DNA of 64,000 nt from Cryomorphaceae bacterium (GTDB taxonomy: Bacteria; Bacteroidota; Bacteroidia; Flavobacteriales; Schleiferiaceae): assembly GCA_007116495.1 (NCBI GenBank), contig SKIJ01000032.1:1-64000 (forward strand), given 5' to 3'. Under the pieces are notes generated by a model, which saw only the letters and a program-made list of their open reading frames with translations, had not been told where the DNA came from and did not search any database. The translations under genes were made by a program, and so were the position numbers. Shown here piece by piece: positions 50,136 to 59,666 of this stretch. Positions within the stretch are counted from its first letter, which is position 1. The number at the start of each line of letters is the position of its first letter.

Positions 50136-51254
50136 ATGATGAAAAATAGAAACAAACACATTTTATGGGTAACCACGTGGTATCCCAACGACTTTCATTC
50201 CACACTTGGTAATTTTGTTCAGCGCCATGCGCAGTCTGCTGCGCTAAATGATTCAGTAACTGTCGTAGCCCCTATTGCCGGCAGCAGCTGGAGTGTGGTC
50301 TCGGAAGAAATAGAAGGTGTAAACGAAGTGCGATCATATTACCCCAAATACATGCGTATATTCGGCGCATATATCGCTTACAAGCGGGCTTTGAAACACG
50401 TTGACGGATCATTTAACGCAGTTCATGGTCATGCACTGATAAGTTGCTGGTGGATGCTGTTGCACGCAATCTTTATCATGAAAAAACCAGTTTTACTAAC
50501 AGAGCACTGGGCAGGTTTTCACCATAACGATGAACGTAAACTGCCATGGCTTAAGCGACAAATGATGAAGGTAGTGGGGCGAAAAGTGATTGCTCCCTTA
50601 CCCGTGACCGCACACTTGGGGAATGTGATGAAAAAACTAGGGTATATCAAACGTTTTCAAGTTGTACCTAATGTAGTTGACGTGGACGTGTTCAAACCCA
50701 AATCACATAAAAGTAATCCTGATTTTTGTCGTTTTATTCACGTGTCAACGTTAGATGATGCGCAGAAAAATATTAGAGGTTTACTTAATGTGTGTGTGGA
50801 ACTAAGAAAGAAAACGGAGTCGTTTCATCTTGAAATTATTGGTGATGGTGCTATTACACCTTGGATTACTCTGGCGAAGCAATTGGAATTATTTCCAAAA
50901 TTCGTAACCATTGAGGGAGAAAAACCGCTGAGAGAAATTGCCGATCGTATGCAGGCTGCCGATGCATTGGTTCTTTTTAGCCGTTACGAAAATTTCCCCT
51001 GTGTTATTGCGGAAGCGTGGTCTTGTGGTATTCCTATCCTTTCAACAGATGTAGGAGGGATTTCAGAATACCAAAACAGTGATAATGGTGTTTTAATAAA
51101 ACCCGAAGACGAACGTGCATTGGTACACGCAATGAAAACAATGATTGGTGCTCATGCCAACTATGCGCCATCAACCATTCGTGCATTTGCCAATACGCAT
51201 TTTAGCAAAGCGTCTATTGGGCAACGCTTTCACGAAATATACAGCGAATGTTGA
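50136..51254 (+). CDS. Glycosyltransferase family 4-type
   Basis: TTWYPNDFHSTLGNFVQRHAQ; VPNVVDVDVFKPKS; ENFPCVIAEAWSCGIPILSTDVGGISEY. Confidence 0.9.
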   Translation: MMKNRNKHILWVTTWYPNDFHSTLGNFVQRHAQSAALNDSVTVVAPIAGSSWSVVSEEIEGVNEVRSYYPKYMRIFGAYIAYKRALKHVDGSFNAVHGHALISCWWMLLHAIFIMKKPVLLTEHWAGFHHNDERKLPWLKRQMMKVVGRKVIAPLPVTAHLGNVMKKLGYIKRFQVVPNVVDVDVFKPKSHKSNPDFCRFIHVSTLDDAQKNIRGLLNVCVELRKKTESFHLEIIGDGAITPWITLAKQLELFPKFVTIEGEKPLREIADRMQAADALVLFSRYENFPCVIAEAWSCGIPILSTDVGGISEYQNSDNGVLIKPEDERALVHAMKTMIGAHANYAPSTIRAFANTHFSKASIGQRFHEIYSEC

Positions 51255-52507
51255 AGCAGGTGTTTAGCACTACCGTGGTGCGTTTGTCCATTGCTGTTAT
51301 GGGGTTATTGGTAACCACGTTGAATGCGCGCGTACTTGGCGCTGAAGGCCTTGGAGAAATACGAATATTTACGGTAACAGTGACTCTGCTCGTTATTGTG
51401 GCAAATTTTGTAGGTGGACCTCATCTGATTTTTCGATCCACTCGCCATTCCCTTTCGGGATTACTTCTTCGCTCATATGCGTGGTGTATTGCTGTGAGTG
51501 TTCTTTTTTTTTGTGTGCAGTATGTGCCGGGCCTAGCGTTTAAGCATCACGATGTTATTGCGTTGAGTACCATGTTTTACGCCTTGGGTTGGGTGCACGT
51601 ATACTGTTTAATTGGCTTCGAGCGCATTACTCTTCAAAACCTCGTTGTTTTTTCGTTTAACGGTCTTCTCTTAGTAGGCGTATGGATGAGTTATTATGTT
51701 CTTGGGTGGAGTGAACCAATCTATTTTGTTATCATCTACGCTGTAGCTGCGATATCTCAGTGGTTGTTGGGGGGCGCAATGTTGTTTGTAAATCGTAAGA
51801 GAGCCATTGTAAAACCGCCGGAGCAACTAACCAAAGTGCTTTTGAAGGACGGTGTATATGTTCAAAGTGGAAACTTGTTTCAGCAATTAAATTACCGGTT
51901 GGGCGATTATATTTTAGAAGCAACTTGGGGAAAAGCAGCTGTGGGAATTTACGGCTTGGCCATTCAATTGGCAGAGGGTATTTGGACCGTAGCAAGAAGC
52001 GCTTCGTTGGTGCAGTACGCTCGCTTGAGCAATATGGCAAATAAGGAACGCGCAAAGAAAATAACCTTTCAATTTGCCAAGGCAGTGGTTATTGTATCTG
52101 TTTTTGGTTTCTTGGTCTTATCGTTTTTGCCCAAATCGTTTTATGCATTGCTATTTGGCGAGGAGCTTGTTGCCGTAAGAGGTATACTTCGATGGCTGCT
52201 TCCAGCCCTGTCACTTTACAGTGCCGGCTTCATTTACAGTCATTACTTCTCCAGTCAGGGACAATTTAAAATCAATACGTTGGTTTCGTTTATTGGGTTA
52301 ATCGTAATTTTACTTACCGCTCCTCTTTTTATTCCACGCTTTGGAATTCCGGGTGCCATTGCGGCGCACAGCGCAACCTATTTAGCGAGCTTGCTGGGAT
52401 TTATCGTAATGTTAAAACGCCAGCCTAGCCGTGCTCACCGTTGGTTGTGGCCTTCTCGAAAAGATCTCAGGTGGCTGCGACGAATCACAACTGGTTCGCA
52501 TACATAA
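51248..52507 (+). CDS. Oligosaccharide flippase family protein
   Basis: Multi-TM; LNARVLGAEGLGEIRIFTVTVTLL; overlaps the upstream glycosyltransferase by 7 nt. Confidence 0.82.
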   Translation: MLKQVFSTTVVRLSIAVMGLLVTTLNARVLGAEGLGEIRIFTVTVTLLVIVANFVGGPHLIFRSTRHSLSGLLLRSYAWCIAVSVLFFCVQYVPGLAFKHHDVIALSTMFYALGWVHVYCLIGFERITLQNLVVFSFNGLLLVGVWMSYYVLGWSEPIYFVIIYAVAAISQWLLGGAMLFVNRKRAIVKPPEQLTKVLLKDGVYVQSGNLFQQLNYRLGDYILEATWGKAAVGIYGLAIQLAEGIWTVARSASLVQYARLSNMANKERAKKITFQFAKAVVIVSVFGFLVLSFLPKSFYALLFGEELVAVRGILRWLLPALSLYSAGFIYSHYFSSQGQFKINTLVSFIGLIVILLTAPLFIPRFGIPGAIAAHSATYLASLLGFIVMLKRQPSRAHRWLWPSRKDLRWLRRITTGSHT

Positions 52508-52536
52508 CCCAGCTATTGAATGCAGAAACCCCTAAA

Positions 52537-53382
52537 TTAGTCGAATTGGGCATTTAGCATTTCCACCATGCGTTTTGCTTCGGTATTGCCAAACTGTTTT
52601 TTTCGATAATGGGTAACAGTTTGAATGCCTCTAATGGAGTTTGTCAGCCATATCTCGTCTGCTTTGTTTAAGTCAAATGGTGTGATGTTGACTTCATTGA
52701 CCTCGTAGCCAAGGTAGGGGGCAAGTTTTTCTACGATTCTCTTCCGCATGATGCCCTTGAGTGCACCCGAAGCAATGGGGGGGGTAGTGATGGTTTTGCC
52801 TTTTACCAACATGACGTTAGAAGAAATGGCCTCAATGACCTGCTTTTTTTCATTGAGTAGAAAACATTCATCGAGTTTGTTTTCTGAGCGAAATACCGAT
52901 GCGAGAACGTATAGTTGAGCGTTGCAGCTTTTTACAGATGACAAGAGATTTACAGGTTTGTGGAAATCTTTATACACGTCGGTTTTAATATCAACATGGT
53001 TCAGTTCATAGCGCGTATCGGGCAATAACTCTGCGCGCGCAATCAAATTCACATCATTCGTTTGGGGTGTGTATGCCCCACCAGATTTGCGCCACGCTTG
53101 AAAGCGAATGCGAACGGCATTTTTTTCCCAGTGGTTGGCTTGAATGAGTTCGTTTAAAATGTCGTTGAAATACTCGGGCGTTAAATAATCAGGTATGTTC
53201 ATACGCATGATGCGCATGTTTGACATCAAACGAAAGTAATGATGTTCGGACCAGTGAATTTGATTGCGGTCATAGCGCAGGGTTTCAAACACACCGTCGC
53301 CATACTGCAGAGCACGATCGTTTACGTCAACTTGTATTTGGTTATGATCGAGCCAATCGCCATTGAAAAAAAAGGTGTTCAT
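52537..53382 (-). CDS. Aminotransferase class IV (BCAT/ADCL-like)
   Basis: VDVNDRALQYGDGVFETLRY; ECFLLNEKKQVIEAISSNVMLVKGKTITTPP; GALKGIMRKRI. Confidence 0.87.
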   Translation of the reverse strand: MNTFFFNGDWLDHNQIQVDVNDRALQYGDGVFETLRYDRNQIHWSEHHYFRLMSNMRIMRMNIPDYLTPEYFNDILNELIQANHWEKNAVRIRFQAWRKSGGAYTPQTNDVNLIARAELLPDTRYELNHVDIKTDVYKDFHKPVNLLSSVKSCNAQLYVLASVFRSENKLDECFLLNEKKQVIEAISSNVMLVKGKTITTPPIASGALKGIMRKRIVEKLAPYLGYEVNEVNITPFDLNKADEIWLTNSIRGIQTVTHYRKKQFGNTEAKRMVEMLNAQFD

Positions 53383-53433
53383 CTAAATTAAGAGTTGTGA
53401 GTGAAAAACCAACGCATAACGAAAGCTTTAAGT

Positions 53434-54591
53434 TTAGTCGTAGTAGGCGTATTTGCTGCGTATGGTCATGTAGTTTTGAATATCGGGTAACCATCCTTGG
53501 CGGATCAGTTGCTCATTCTTGCCGGTCAACAAATCATTTTTAAATTGGTCGGAACCCGCCAAAAGGTTAAAAAACGATGTAAAAAATGATTCTTTGTGTT
53601 CTGGATAATCATTTAGTGCAGCAACGAGCCAGCCAATGTATAAACGTGGTTCTTTGTCGAGAAATGCCTCGGAAAACGTGGTGAGGTTAAATCCTCTGCA
53701 TTGTTCGCCGTTAAATTTAGGATTTGGTGCGCCTTCATTAGGTTGAGGCGTAAAGTGAAAGTCTCCCTCGCTAAACCACGGTGCTCCCACCACTTGAAAT
53801 GGTAAATCGGTTCCTCTGCCTACCGATACCGGCGTTCCCTCGAAGAAACATAGGGAAGGGTACAAGCGAATGGCATTTTGATTTGGTAAGTTTGGAGAGG
53901 GGGGTATTGGAAGCTCGTATCTCTCCATGACGTTATAGTTGCGGCAGTAGACCACGTTTAATGCGCACGGGTTGTTGATCCACTTTTCTCCGTTTACCAT
54001 TGTAGCGTACTCACCGATGGTTAGACCATATACTACGGGAACCGGGTGTAAACCAACAAATGATTTGAACGTTGTGGTGTCTAAAACCGGACCGTCTACA
54101 TAATGTCTATGAGGGTTGGGGCGATCCAACACAATAACGTCAACACCAACTTCACCGGCACGATCCATCACGTAGGTCAATGTTGAGATGTAGGTGTAAA
54201 AGCGCACGCCAACATCCTGTATGTCAAATACAACAACATCGATGTCTTTGAAATCATTGGCCGATGGCTTTTTCTTTTTTCCGTACAAGGAAACAACGTC
54301 AATGTTTTTTTGTTCGTCTTTGCCGTCGGCTACAGACTCACCGGCACCAGCTTTACCCAAATAACCGTGTTCAGGAGCAAAAATGCGTTTTACGTCAATG
54401 CCGCGATGAATTAAATAATCGACCAAGTGAATGCTGTCGCGAAATGTGGAGCTATGATTAACAACCACCGCTACGCGCTTGCCGGTTAGCAGTGGAATGT
54501 AGCCTCCGGGGTTATCCGCCGCCGGTTGTACAGCAAAAAGCCCTGCCGGTAGAAAAACCAGCAGGACCATGTTAAAAAATCTACGAATCAT
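53434..54591 (-). CDS. DUF1343 / NamZ-family exo-beta-N-acetylmuramidase-like protein
   Basis: GKRVAVVVNHSSTFRDS; IFAPEHGYLGKAGAGE; FDIQDVGVRFYTYISTLTYVMD; PNPHRHYVDGPVLD; start ATG 54591 with signal peptide. Confidence 0.88.
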   Translation of the reverse strand: MIRRFFNMVLLVFLPAGLFAVQPAADNPGGYIPLLTGKRVAVVVNHSSTFRDSIHLVDYLIHRGIDVKRIFAPEHGYLGKAGAGESVADGKDEQKNIDVVSLYGKKKKPSANDFKDIDVVVFDIQDVGVRFYTYISTLTYVMDRAGEVGVDVIVLDRPNPHRHYVDGPVLDTTTFKSFVGLHPVPVVYGLTIGEYATMVNGEKWINNPCALNVVYCRNYNVMERYELPIPPSPNLPNQNAIRLYPSLCFFEGTPVSVGRGTDLPFQVVGAPWFSEGDFHFTPQPNEGAPNPKFNGEQCRGFNLTTFSEAFLDKEPRLYIGWLVAALNDYPEHKESFFTSFFNLLAGSDQFKNDLLTGKNEQLIRQGWLPDIQNYMTIRSKYAYYD

Positions 54592-54595
54592 TTCA

Positions 54596-55297
54596 TTATT
54601 CTTCTCGATTAACCAATCTGAAACCTTCACCGTGAATGTTTACAATTTCCAGATTCGGATCCAATGCGATGTACTTACGCAATTTTGCCAAATATACATC
54701 CATCGAACGAGCGGTGAAATAATTGTCTTCTTTCCAAATTTTTAGCAAGGCATCTTTTCGTGTTACGAGGCGGTTCATATTCATTGCCAACATTACGAGT
54801 AATGCGTTTTCTTTGGGTGACAATTTGCGCTCTTCGCCGTCTTTCTCCATGATGCGAAGCTGCGTGTTGAGCTTGAATTTTCCGATTTCCAACTCTTCGG
54901 GAATATCTTCCTTCGTTCCGTCAATTTTTTGACGATTGATGATGGCTTGAATTTTTAATTCTAAGACTTCAGAGTCAAACGGTTTGATGATGTAATCGTC
55001 GGCGCCAGCTTCATAGCCTTTGATCATATCTTCTTTCAACGATTTAGCAGTGAGGAAGATAATGGGCATGTTTGGATTGATTTTCTTGATCTGTTTGGCC
55101 AAACTAATACCATCTTTTCGAGGCATCATCACATCTAATATACAGATGTTGTAATCTTTACTTTTAAAATCGTTTAACCCGTGAATACCGTCGCGTGAAA
55201 GCGTTACGTCGTAACCTTTAATGGTTAGGTAATCGCGGAGAATCAATCCAAAGTTTGGATCGTCTTCAACTAATAGCACATTTTTTTTCTCATCCAT
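54596..55297 (-). CDS. OmpR-family response regulator (RprY-like)
   Basis: NVLLVEDDPNFGLILRDYL; CILDVMMPRKDG; C-terminal winged helix. Confidence 0.92.
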   Translation of the reverse strand: MDEKKNVLLVEDDPNFGLILRDYLTIKGYDVTLSRDGIHGLNDFKSKDYNICILDVMMPRKDGISLAKQIKKINPNMPIIFLTAKSLKEDMIKGYEAGADDYIIKPFDSEVLELKIQAIINRQKIDGTKEDIPEELEIGKFKLNTQLRIMEKDGEERKLSPKENALLVMLAMNMNRLVTRKDALLKIWKEDNYFTARSMDVYLAKLRKYIALDPNLEIVNIHGEGFRLVNREE

Positions 55298-55316
55298 GGT
55301 TGTTGATTTTTAAACA

Positions 55317-56723
55317 TTAAACATCGTCTTCTTCTATGTACGGAAGACTTATACTAAATACGCTTCCTTCATTGGGTTTGCTATTCACATCGATTTCTCC
55401 TTGATGAAGCGTAATGATTTCTCGAGCATAACTCAAACCCAATCCGTGGCCTTTTATATCGTGAAGATCACCGGTAGTTTGGCGGAAGAATCGATCAAAT
55501 ACTTTGCTGATCATGTCTTTTGTCATTCCAATTCCTTTGTCGGAAACCTCAATCACGAGTTGATTACCTTTGTTGTATGACCGAACGCCAATTTTCGGCT
55601 CATCAGGTGAGTATTTATTTGCGTTATCTATGAGGTTGACAAAAACGGTTAGCATTTGCTCCGGGTCAACTTCAACCATACTGTATTTTGCCTTAAACTC
55701 GGTGGAGAACCCACCGCCACGTGTTTCAACTTGGAGGCGAAGGTGGTCAATGGCTTTGTGCAGAATTTGATGAATATCGATTACTTCTTTGTCGAGCTGA
55801 ACCGCTTTTTTGTCGAGTAAAGCCAATCGGAGAACCTGTTCGACTTGTGCGTTCATTCGTCTGTTTTCCTGTCGTATGAGATTTGCGTAATAACCAACAC
55901 GCTCCGGATTGCTGGTGATTTGTTCGTTAGATAAAGCATCCACCGCTAATGAAATGGTGGCGATGGGTGTTTTAAACTCATGCGTCATATTATTGATGAA
56001 GTCGGTTTTGATGTTGCTTATTTGTTTCTGTTTAATTAATTGACTAATGGTATAAAGCATGGCGTAAACCAGGACTCCCATCAGCAGTAAACTAAGTCCG
56101 AGAACAATGAGTAGACGTCTCAATACAAAGCGGTCTTTATTTGGAAAATACACGTACAGCCAAGTGGTACTTGGAGGTGCTAAATCGTGCCGAAACAGTA
56201 ACGTTCTAAATTGTGAACTAGCTCGTTCCCAATCAAAATCCATAGTGGTAAACCGCGTTGGTTCTTTGTCTTTTACAACACCAAACTCAAATACTTTGGG
56301 CAATGCTTTTTGGGTAAACTCTCTGCGAAGTAGTGAATCAATAGCGTTCATATCGATTCGGTTCTCTAATTTTTTCTCGGTTTTAAGTGTTTCTTTATCG
56401 CTTTGGTTTTGAACAACCGAGTCGAGTCGACTCAAGCGTCTTACGACCGCAGCTTGTTTAAAGATTGTCTGTTCCGTTTCGCTCGTGTTGACTTGATTTT
56501 CAGTAGAAGTAGGTGTTTTTGCTTCGTTGTCAAACTTGTTGATCATTTGTTTGGCGTGAGCATACTCAAGTTGATACGAAACTTTGGTGATGGCATCTGA
56601 TACATCTCTATTGAAACGCTCTTCATACATTTCTTGAGAGTAATTGATTAGCCTCAACTGAAGCACCAATACACCGATGGTAGCAAGGGCAATTAAAAGA
56701 AAAAATCGGCGGTACGATTTCAT
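55317..56723 (-). CDS. Sensor histidine kinase (RprX-like)
   Basis: Two TMs; FINNMTHEFKTPIATISLAVDAL (H-box); NLIDNANKYS; KGHGLGLSYAREI. Confidence 0.93.
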   Translation of the reverse strand: MKSYRRFFLLIALATIGVLVLQLRLINYSQEMYEERFNRDVSDAITKVSYQLEYAHAKQMINKFDNEAKTPTSTENQVNTSETEQTIFKQAAVVRRLSRLDSVVQNQSDKETLKTEKKLENRIDMNAIDSLLRREFTQKALPKVFEFGVVKDKEPTRFTTMDFDWERASSQFRTLLFRHDLAPPSTTWLYVYFPNKDRFVLRRLLIVLGLSLLLMGVLVYAMLYTISQLIKQKQISNIKTDFINNMTHEFKTPIATISLAVDALSNEQITSNPERVGYYANLIRQENRRMNAQVEQVLRLALLDKKAVQLDKEVIDIHQILHKAIDHLRLQVETRGGGFSTEFKAKYSMVEVDPEQMLTVFVNLIDNANKYSPDEPKIGVRSYNKGNQLVIEVSDKGIGMTKDMISKVFDRFFRQTTGDLHDIKGHGLGLSYAREIITLHQGEIDVNSKPNEGSVFSISLPYIEEDDV

Positions 56724-56861
56724 TTATATGCGTTAATTTATGATTGAAAAAGAGACGATGAAACGTTCTTATTTTTCTAATGACAAATTAACGCTATAAC
56801 TCAATAATGGTTGCGTCTAAAAATGTTAAATTAACACTATATTACAAATTAAAAAATCATT

Positions 56862-58133
56862 CTATTCTGATTTCCATAGTTTTAATAATTGATTACGGAT
56901 AACATCTTCGCGTTGGTTTTTTGCAGGCGAGTACCAATGTTTATCATTTATTTCAGGGGGTAGATAGTTTTGATTGATGAAGTTATTTTCGTAATCGTGA
57001 GGGTATTTGTACACTTTGCCATAACCCAAATCCTTCATCAGTTTTGTAGGTGCATTGCGGAGGTGAAGTGGTACTGGATATTCTGGAAGATGTTTTATAT
57101 CGCTCATTACTTCGTTAATGGCTTTATAGGCACTGTTACTCTTAGGTGAGGTAGCTAGGTATATGGTGCATTGCGATAGCGGAATGCGGGCTTCCGGCAT
57201 CCCTAGTTTTTTAACGGCATCAAACGTTGTGTTGGCCATTACAAGTGCTGTGGGATTTGCCAGTCCTATGTCTTCACTTGCAGATATGAGTAATCGTCGC
57301 GCAATGAATTCAGGGGTTTCCCCAGCGGTTAACATTCGAGCGAGCCAGTATAAAGCTGCTTGCGGAGCACTTCCGCGAATGGACTTTATAAACGCTGATA
57401 TAATGTCGTAGTGATTTTCACCATCTTTGTCGTAAGATGCTACCTTCCTCTGACATACGGATTCGGTGAGTGTATTTGTAACAATCAGCGGATCGGAACC
57501 GCTGTGGTGTTGCACTAATAATTCAAGATTGTTTAGTGTTTTGCGTGCATCGCCGCCGCCAAAAGCAATTAATGCTTCTGTCTCGTCCAATTTTACGGGT
57601 ATGCGGCGTAGCTGGGGGTCTTGGCTTACTGCTCGTTCAAGCAGTTGCTTTACGTCTTTAGCATCAAGGTTATTTAGCGTAAAAACTTGGCAACGCGACA
57701 GAAGGGCATTGTTGACTTCAAACGAAGGGTTTTCTGTGGTTGCTCCAATCAATACGATTTCACCGCGCTCAACGGCATGCAGTAGGCTGTCTTGCTGTGC
57801 TTTATTGAATCGGTGGATTTCATCGATGAAAATGACGGGAGGTTTGTTGTCAAACATACCGCCGCTCTGACTTTGCTGCATAATGTTCCGCAGGTCTTTC
57901 ACACCGGCACTTACAGCACTCAAGTGGTGCACACGTCGATTTAAAGCTCGACACATGATAAATGCAAGTGTAGTTTTGCCCACACCGGGAGGCCCCCAAA
58001 GGATAATTGACGGAAGCGTTCCTTGTTCAACCATGTTGCGTAGTGGTTTGCCCTTGCCAATAAGATGGTGCTGTCCGGTGAAATCTTCCAATGTTTTGGG
58101 CCGCATGCGCTCGGCCAATGGTTCTTGTTGCAT
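56862..58133 (-). CDS. rarA: Replication-associated recombination protein A (RarA/MgsA AAA+ ATPase)
   Basis: LAERMRPKTLEDFTGQHHLIGKGKPLRNM; ILWGPPGVGKTTLAFI; FIDEIHRFNKAQQDSLLHAVE. Confidence 0.93.
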   Translation of the reverse strand: MQQEPLAERMRPKTLEDFTGQHHLIGKGKPLRNMVEQGTLPSIILWGPPGVGKTTLAFIMCRALNRRVHHLSAVSAGVKDLRNIMQQSQSGGMFDNKPPVIFIDEIHRFNKAQQDSLLHAVERGEIVLIGATTENPSFEVNNALLSRCQVFTLNNLDAKDVKQLLERAVSQDPQLRRIPVKLDETEALIAFGGGDARKTLNNLELLVQHHSGSDPLIVTNTLTESVCQRKVASYDKDGENHYDIISAFIKSIRGSAPQAALYWLARMLTAGETPEFIARRLLISASEDIGLANPTALVMANTTFDAVKKLGMPEARIPLSQCTIYLATSPKSNSAYKAINEVMSDIKHLPEYPVPLHLRNAPTKLMKDLGYGKVYKYPHDYENNFINQNYLPPEINDKHWYSPAKNQREDVIRNQLLKLWKSE

Positions 58134-58260
58134 CGCTGTGTTGATTTTACACAAAGGTATGCCGTGATTCCAACAATGGCCTCACTTAGGTTTTACTTGT
58201 GGTATTGCAAATAGATGGTATGTGTTTGTTCTCTTAGTGCATTTGCAGCGTCCCCTAAAG

Positions 58261-58297
58261 AAAAAAGCCTTTGCAATTACTTGAATTACAAAGGCTT
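58261..58297 (-). terminator. Intrinsic terminator of tRNA-Leu
   Basis: AAGCCTTTG...CAAAGGCTT inverted repeat with A6 at 58261-58266 (U-tract on the - transcript), directly downstream of the tRNA. Confidence 0.8.
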
Positions 58298-58310
58298 GTT
58301 TTCGTTGTAG

Positions 58311-58396
58311 TGCCCGAGACGGGACTTGAACCCGTACGACCGCAATGGTCAAGGGATTTTAAGTCCCTCGTGTCTACCAATTCCACCACCCGGGCA
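58311..58396 (-). tRNA. tRNA-Leu (anticodon TAA)
   Basis: Minus strand TGCCCGGGTGGTGGAATTGGTAGACACGAGGGACTTAAAATCCCTTGACCATTGCGGTCGTACGGGTTCAAGTCCCGTCTCGGGCA; class II long variable arm; 86 nt. Confidence 0.95.
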
Positions 58397-58539
58397 GCTG
58401 TGCAGCATTGTCAATATCCTATTCTAAAATCGGGCGGCAAATATACAGTCATAAAAACCATTTTCACAAGGCAAATGATGGATTTGCAAAATTGAATGTT
58501 CTTATTGTAGCTTTGGTTAAAATTTTAAAGATAACATTT

Positions 58540-59070
58540 ATGGCCGTACAAGCTCCTTTTAATCTGAACCAGTGGATAGAAGATAACCGTCACTTACTAA
58601 AACCACCGGTTGGAAATAAAAATTTATATCCCGCAGGTGAAGATTATATCGTAATGATTGTGGGAGGGCCTAATGCTCGAAAAGATTACCATTTCAACGA
58701 AACGGAGGAGTTGTTTTATCAGTTGGAAGGCAACATCACGGTACGTATACAAGAAGATGGTAAACCGCGCGATGTCAACCTGGGCCCGGGTGACATGTTT
58801 CTTTTGCCACCTAACGTTCCGCATTCACCCATGCGCTCAGAAGGTTCCGTTGGATTGGTCGTTGAGCGTGTGCGCGAGGGAAAGGGTATGAAGGACGGTC
58901 TGATGTGGTTTTGTGATGACTGTAATCACAAACTACACGAAACCTATTTTGAACTTACCAACATCGAAAAGGATTTTTTACCACGTTTTCGAGAGTTTTA
59001 TGGCAGTAAATCCCTGAGAACATGTGATCATTGCGGAACAGTTATGCAGGCGGATGAACGTTTTGTCTAA
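58540..59070 (+). CDS. 3-hydroxyanthranilate 3,4-dioxygenase
   Basis: APFNLNQWIEDNRHLLKPPVGNKNLY; MIVGGPNARKDYHFNETEELFYQLEGNITVRIQEDGKPRDV; GDMFLLPPNVPHSPMR; C-terminal CDDC...CDHC. Confidence 0.92.
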   Translation: MAVQAPFNLNQWIEDNRHLLKPPVGNKNLYPAGEDYIVMIVGGPNARKDYHFNETEELFYQLEGNITVRIQEDGKPRDVNLGPGDMFLLPPNVPHSPMRSEGSVGLVVERVREGKGMKDGLMWFCDDCNHKLHETYFELTNIEKDFLPRFREFYGSKSLRTCDHCGTVMQADERFV

Positions 59071-59098
59071 CCAATGGGTTTATTTGTATAAACTTCAC

Positions 59099-59662
59099 AT
59101 GTTTACTTTACTATTATTTTCATTTCAAATTTTGTTATCAAACGCTGAAACCGCAACTATGAGTAACGAACCTAAGCGAGAAATCGCCATTTTTGCCTCA
59201 GGGTGTTTCTGGGGGACGGAGTATTACATGAAACGAGCAGAGGGGGTCATTTCTACGGAAGTTGGCTACATCGGCGGACACGTAGAAAACCCCAGTTATC
59301 GTCAGGTTTGCACCGGAACGACAGGCCACGCTGAGGCTGTGCGCGTCGTTTATGATCCGTCAAAAACAGACTACGAAACGTTGTGTCGGTTGTTTTTTGA
59401 AACCCATGACCCAACCCAACTCAATCGTCAAGGTCCGGATGTTGGAACGCAGTACCGATCTGCTGTTTTTGTTCTTGATGACGAACAGCGCAAAATAACT
59501 GAAAAGCTGGTGCGCAAGCTCATCGACCAGGGGCTTCAGGTGGTAACCGAAGTCAATGAAGCCAAGGAGTTCTATGTTGCGGAAGACTACCATCAAGATT
59601 ATTACGACAACAAAGGTGGAACACCTTATTGTCATTCGTATACCAAACGCTTTAACGATTAA
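59099..59662 (+). CDS. msrA: Peptide-methionine (S)-S-oxide reductase MsrA
   Basis: IFASGCFWGTEYYMKRAEGVISTEVGYIGGHVENPSYRQVCTGTTGHAEAVRVVYD; possible signal peptide from ATG 59099 (alternative ATG 59159). Confidence 0.92.
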   Translation: MFTLLLFSFQILLSNAETATMSNEPKREIAIFASGCFWGTEYYMKRAEGVISTEVGYIGGHVENPSYRQVCTGTTGHAEAVRVVYDPSKTDYETLCRLFFETHDPTQLNRQGPDVGTQYRSAVFVLDDEQRKITEKLVRKLIDQGLQVVTEVNEAKEFYVAEDYHQDYYDNKGGTPYCHSYTKRFND

Positions 59663-59666
59663 CGTT

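Noticed and set aside
58540-59070. Kynurenine/NAD biosynthesis operon
   Set aside because: Only 3-hydroxyanthranilate dioxygenase is present here; neighbours (rarA, msrA, asparaginase) are unrelated.
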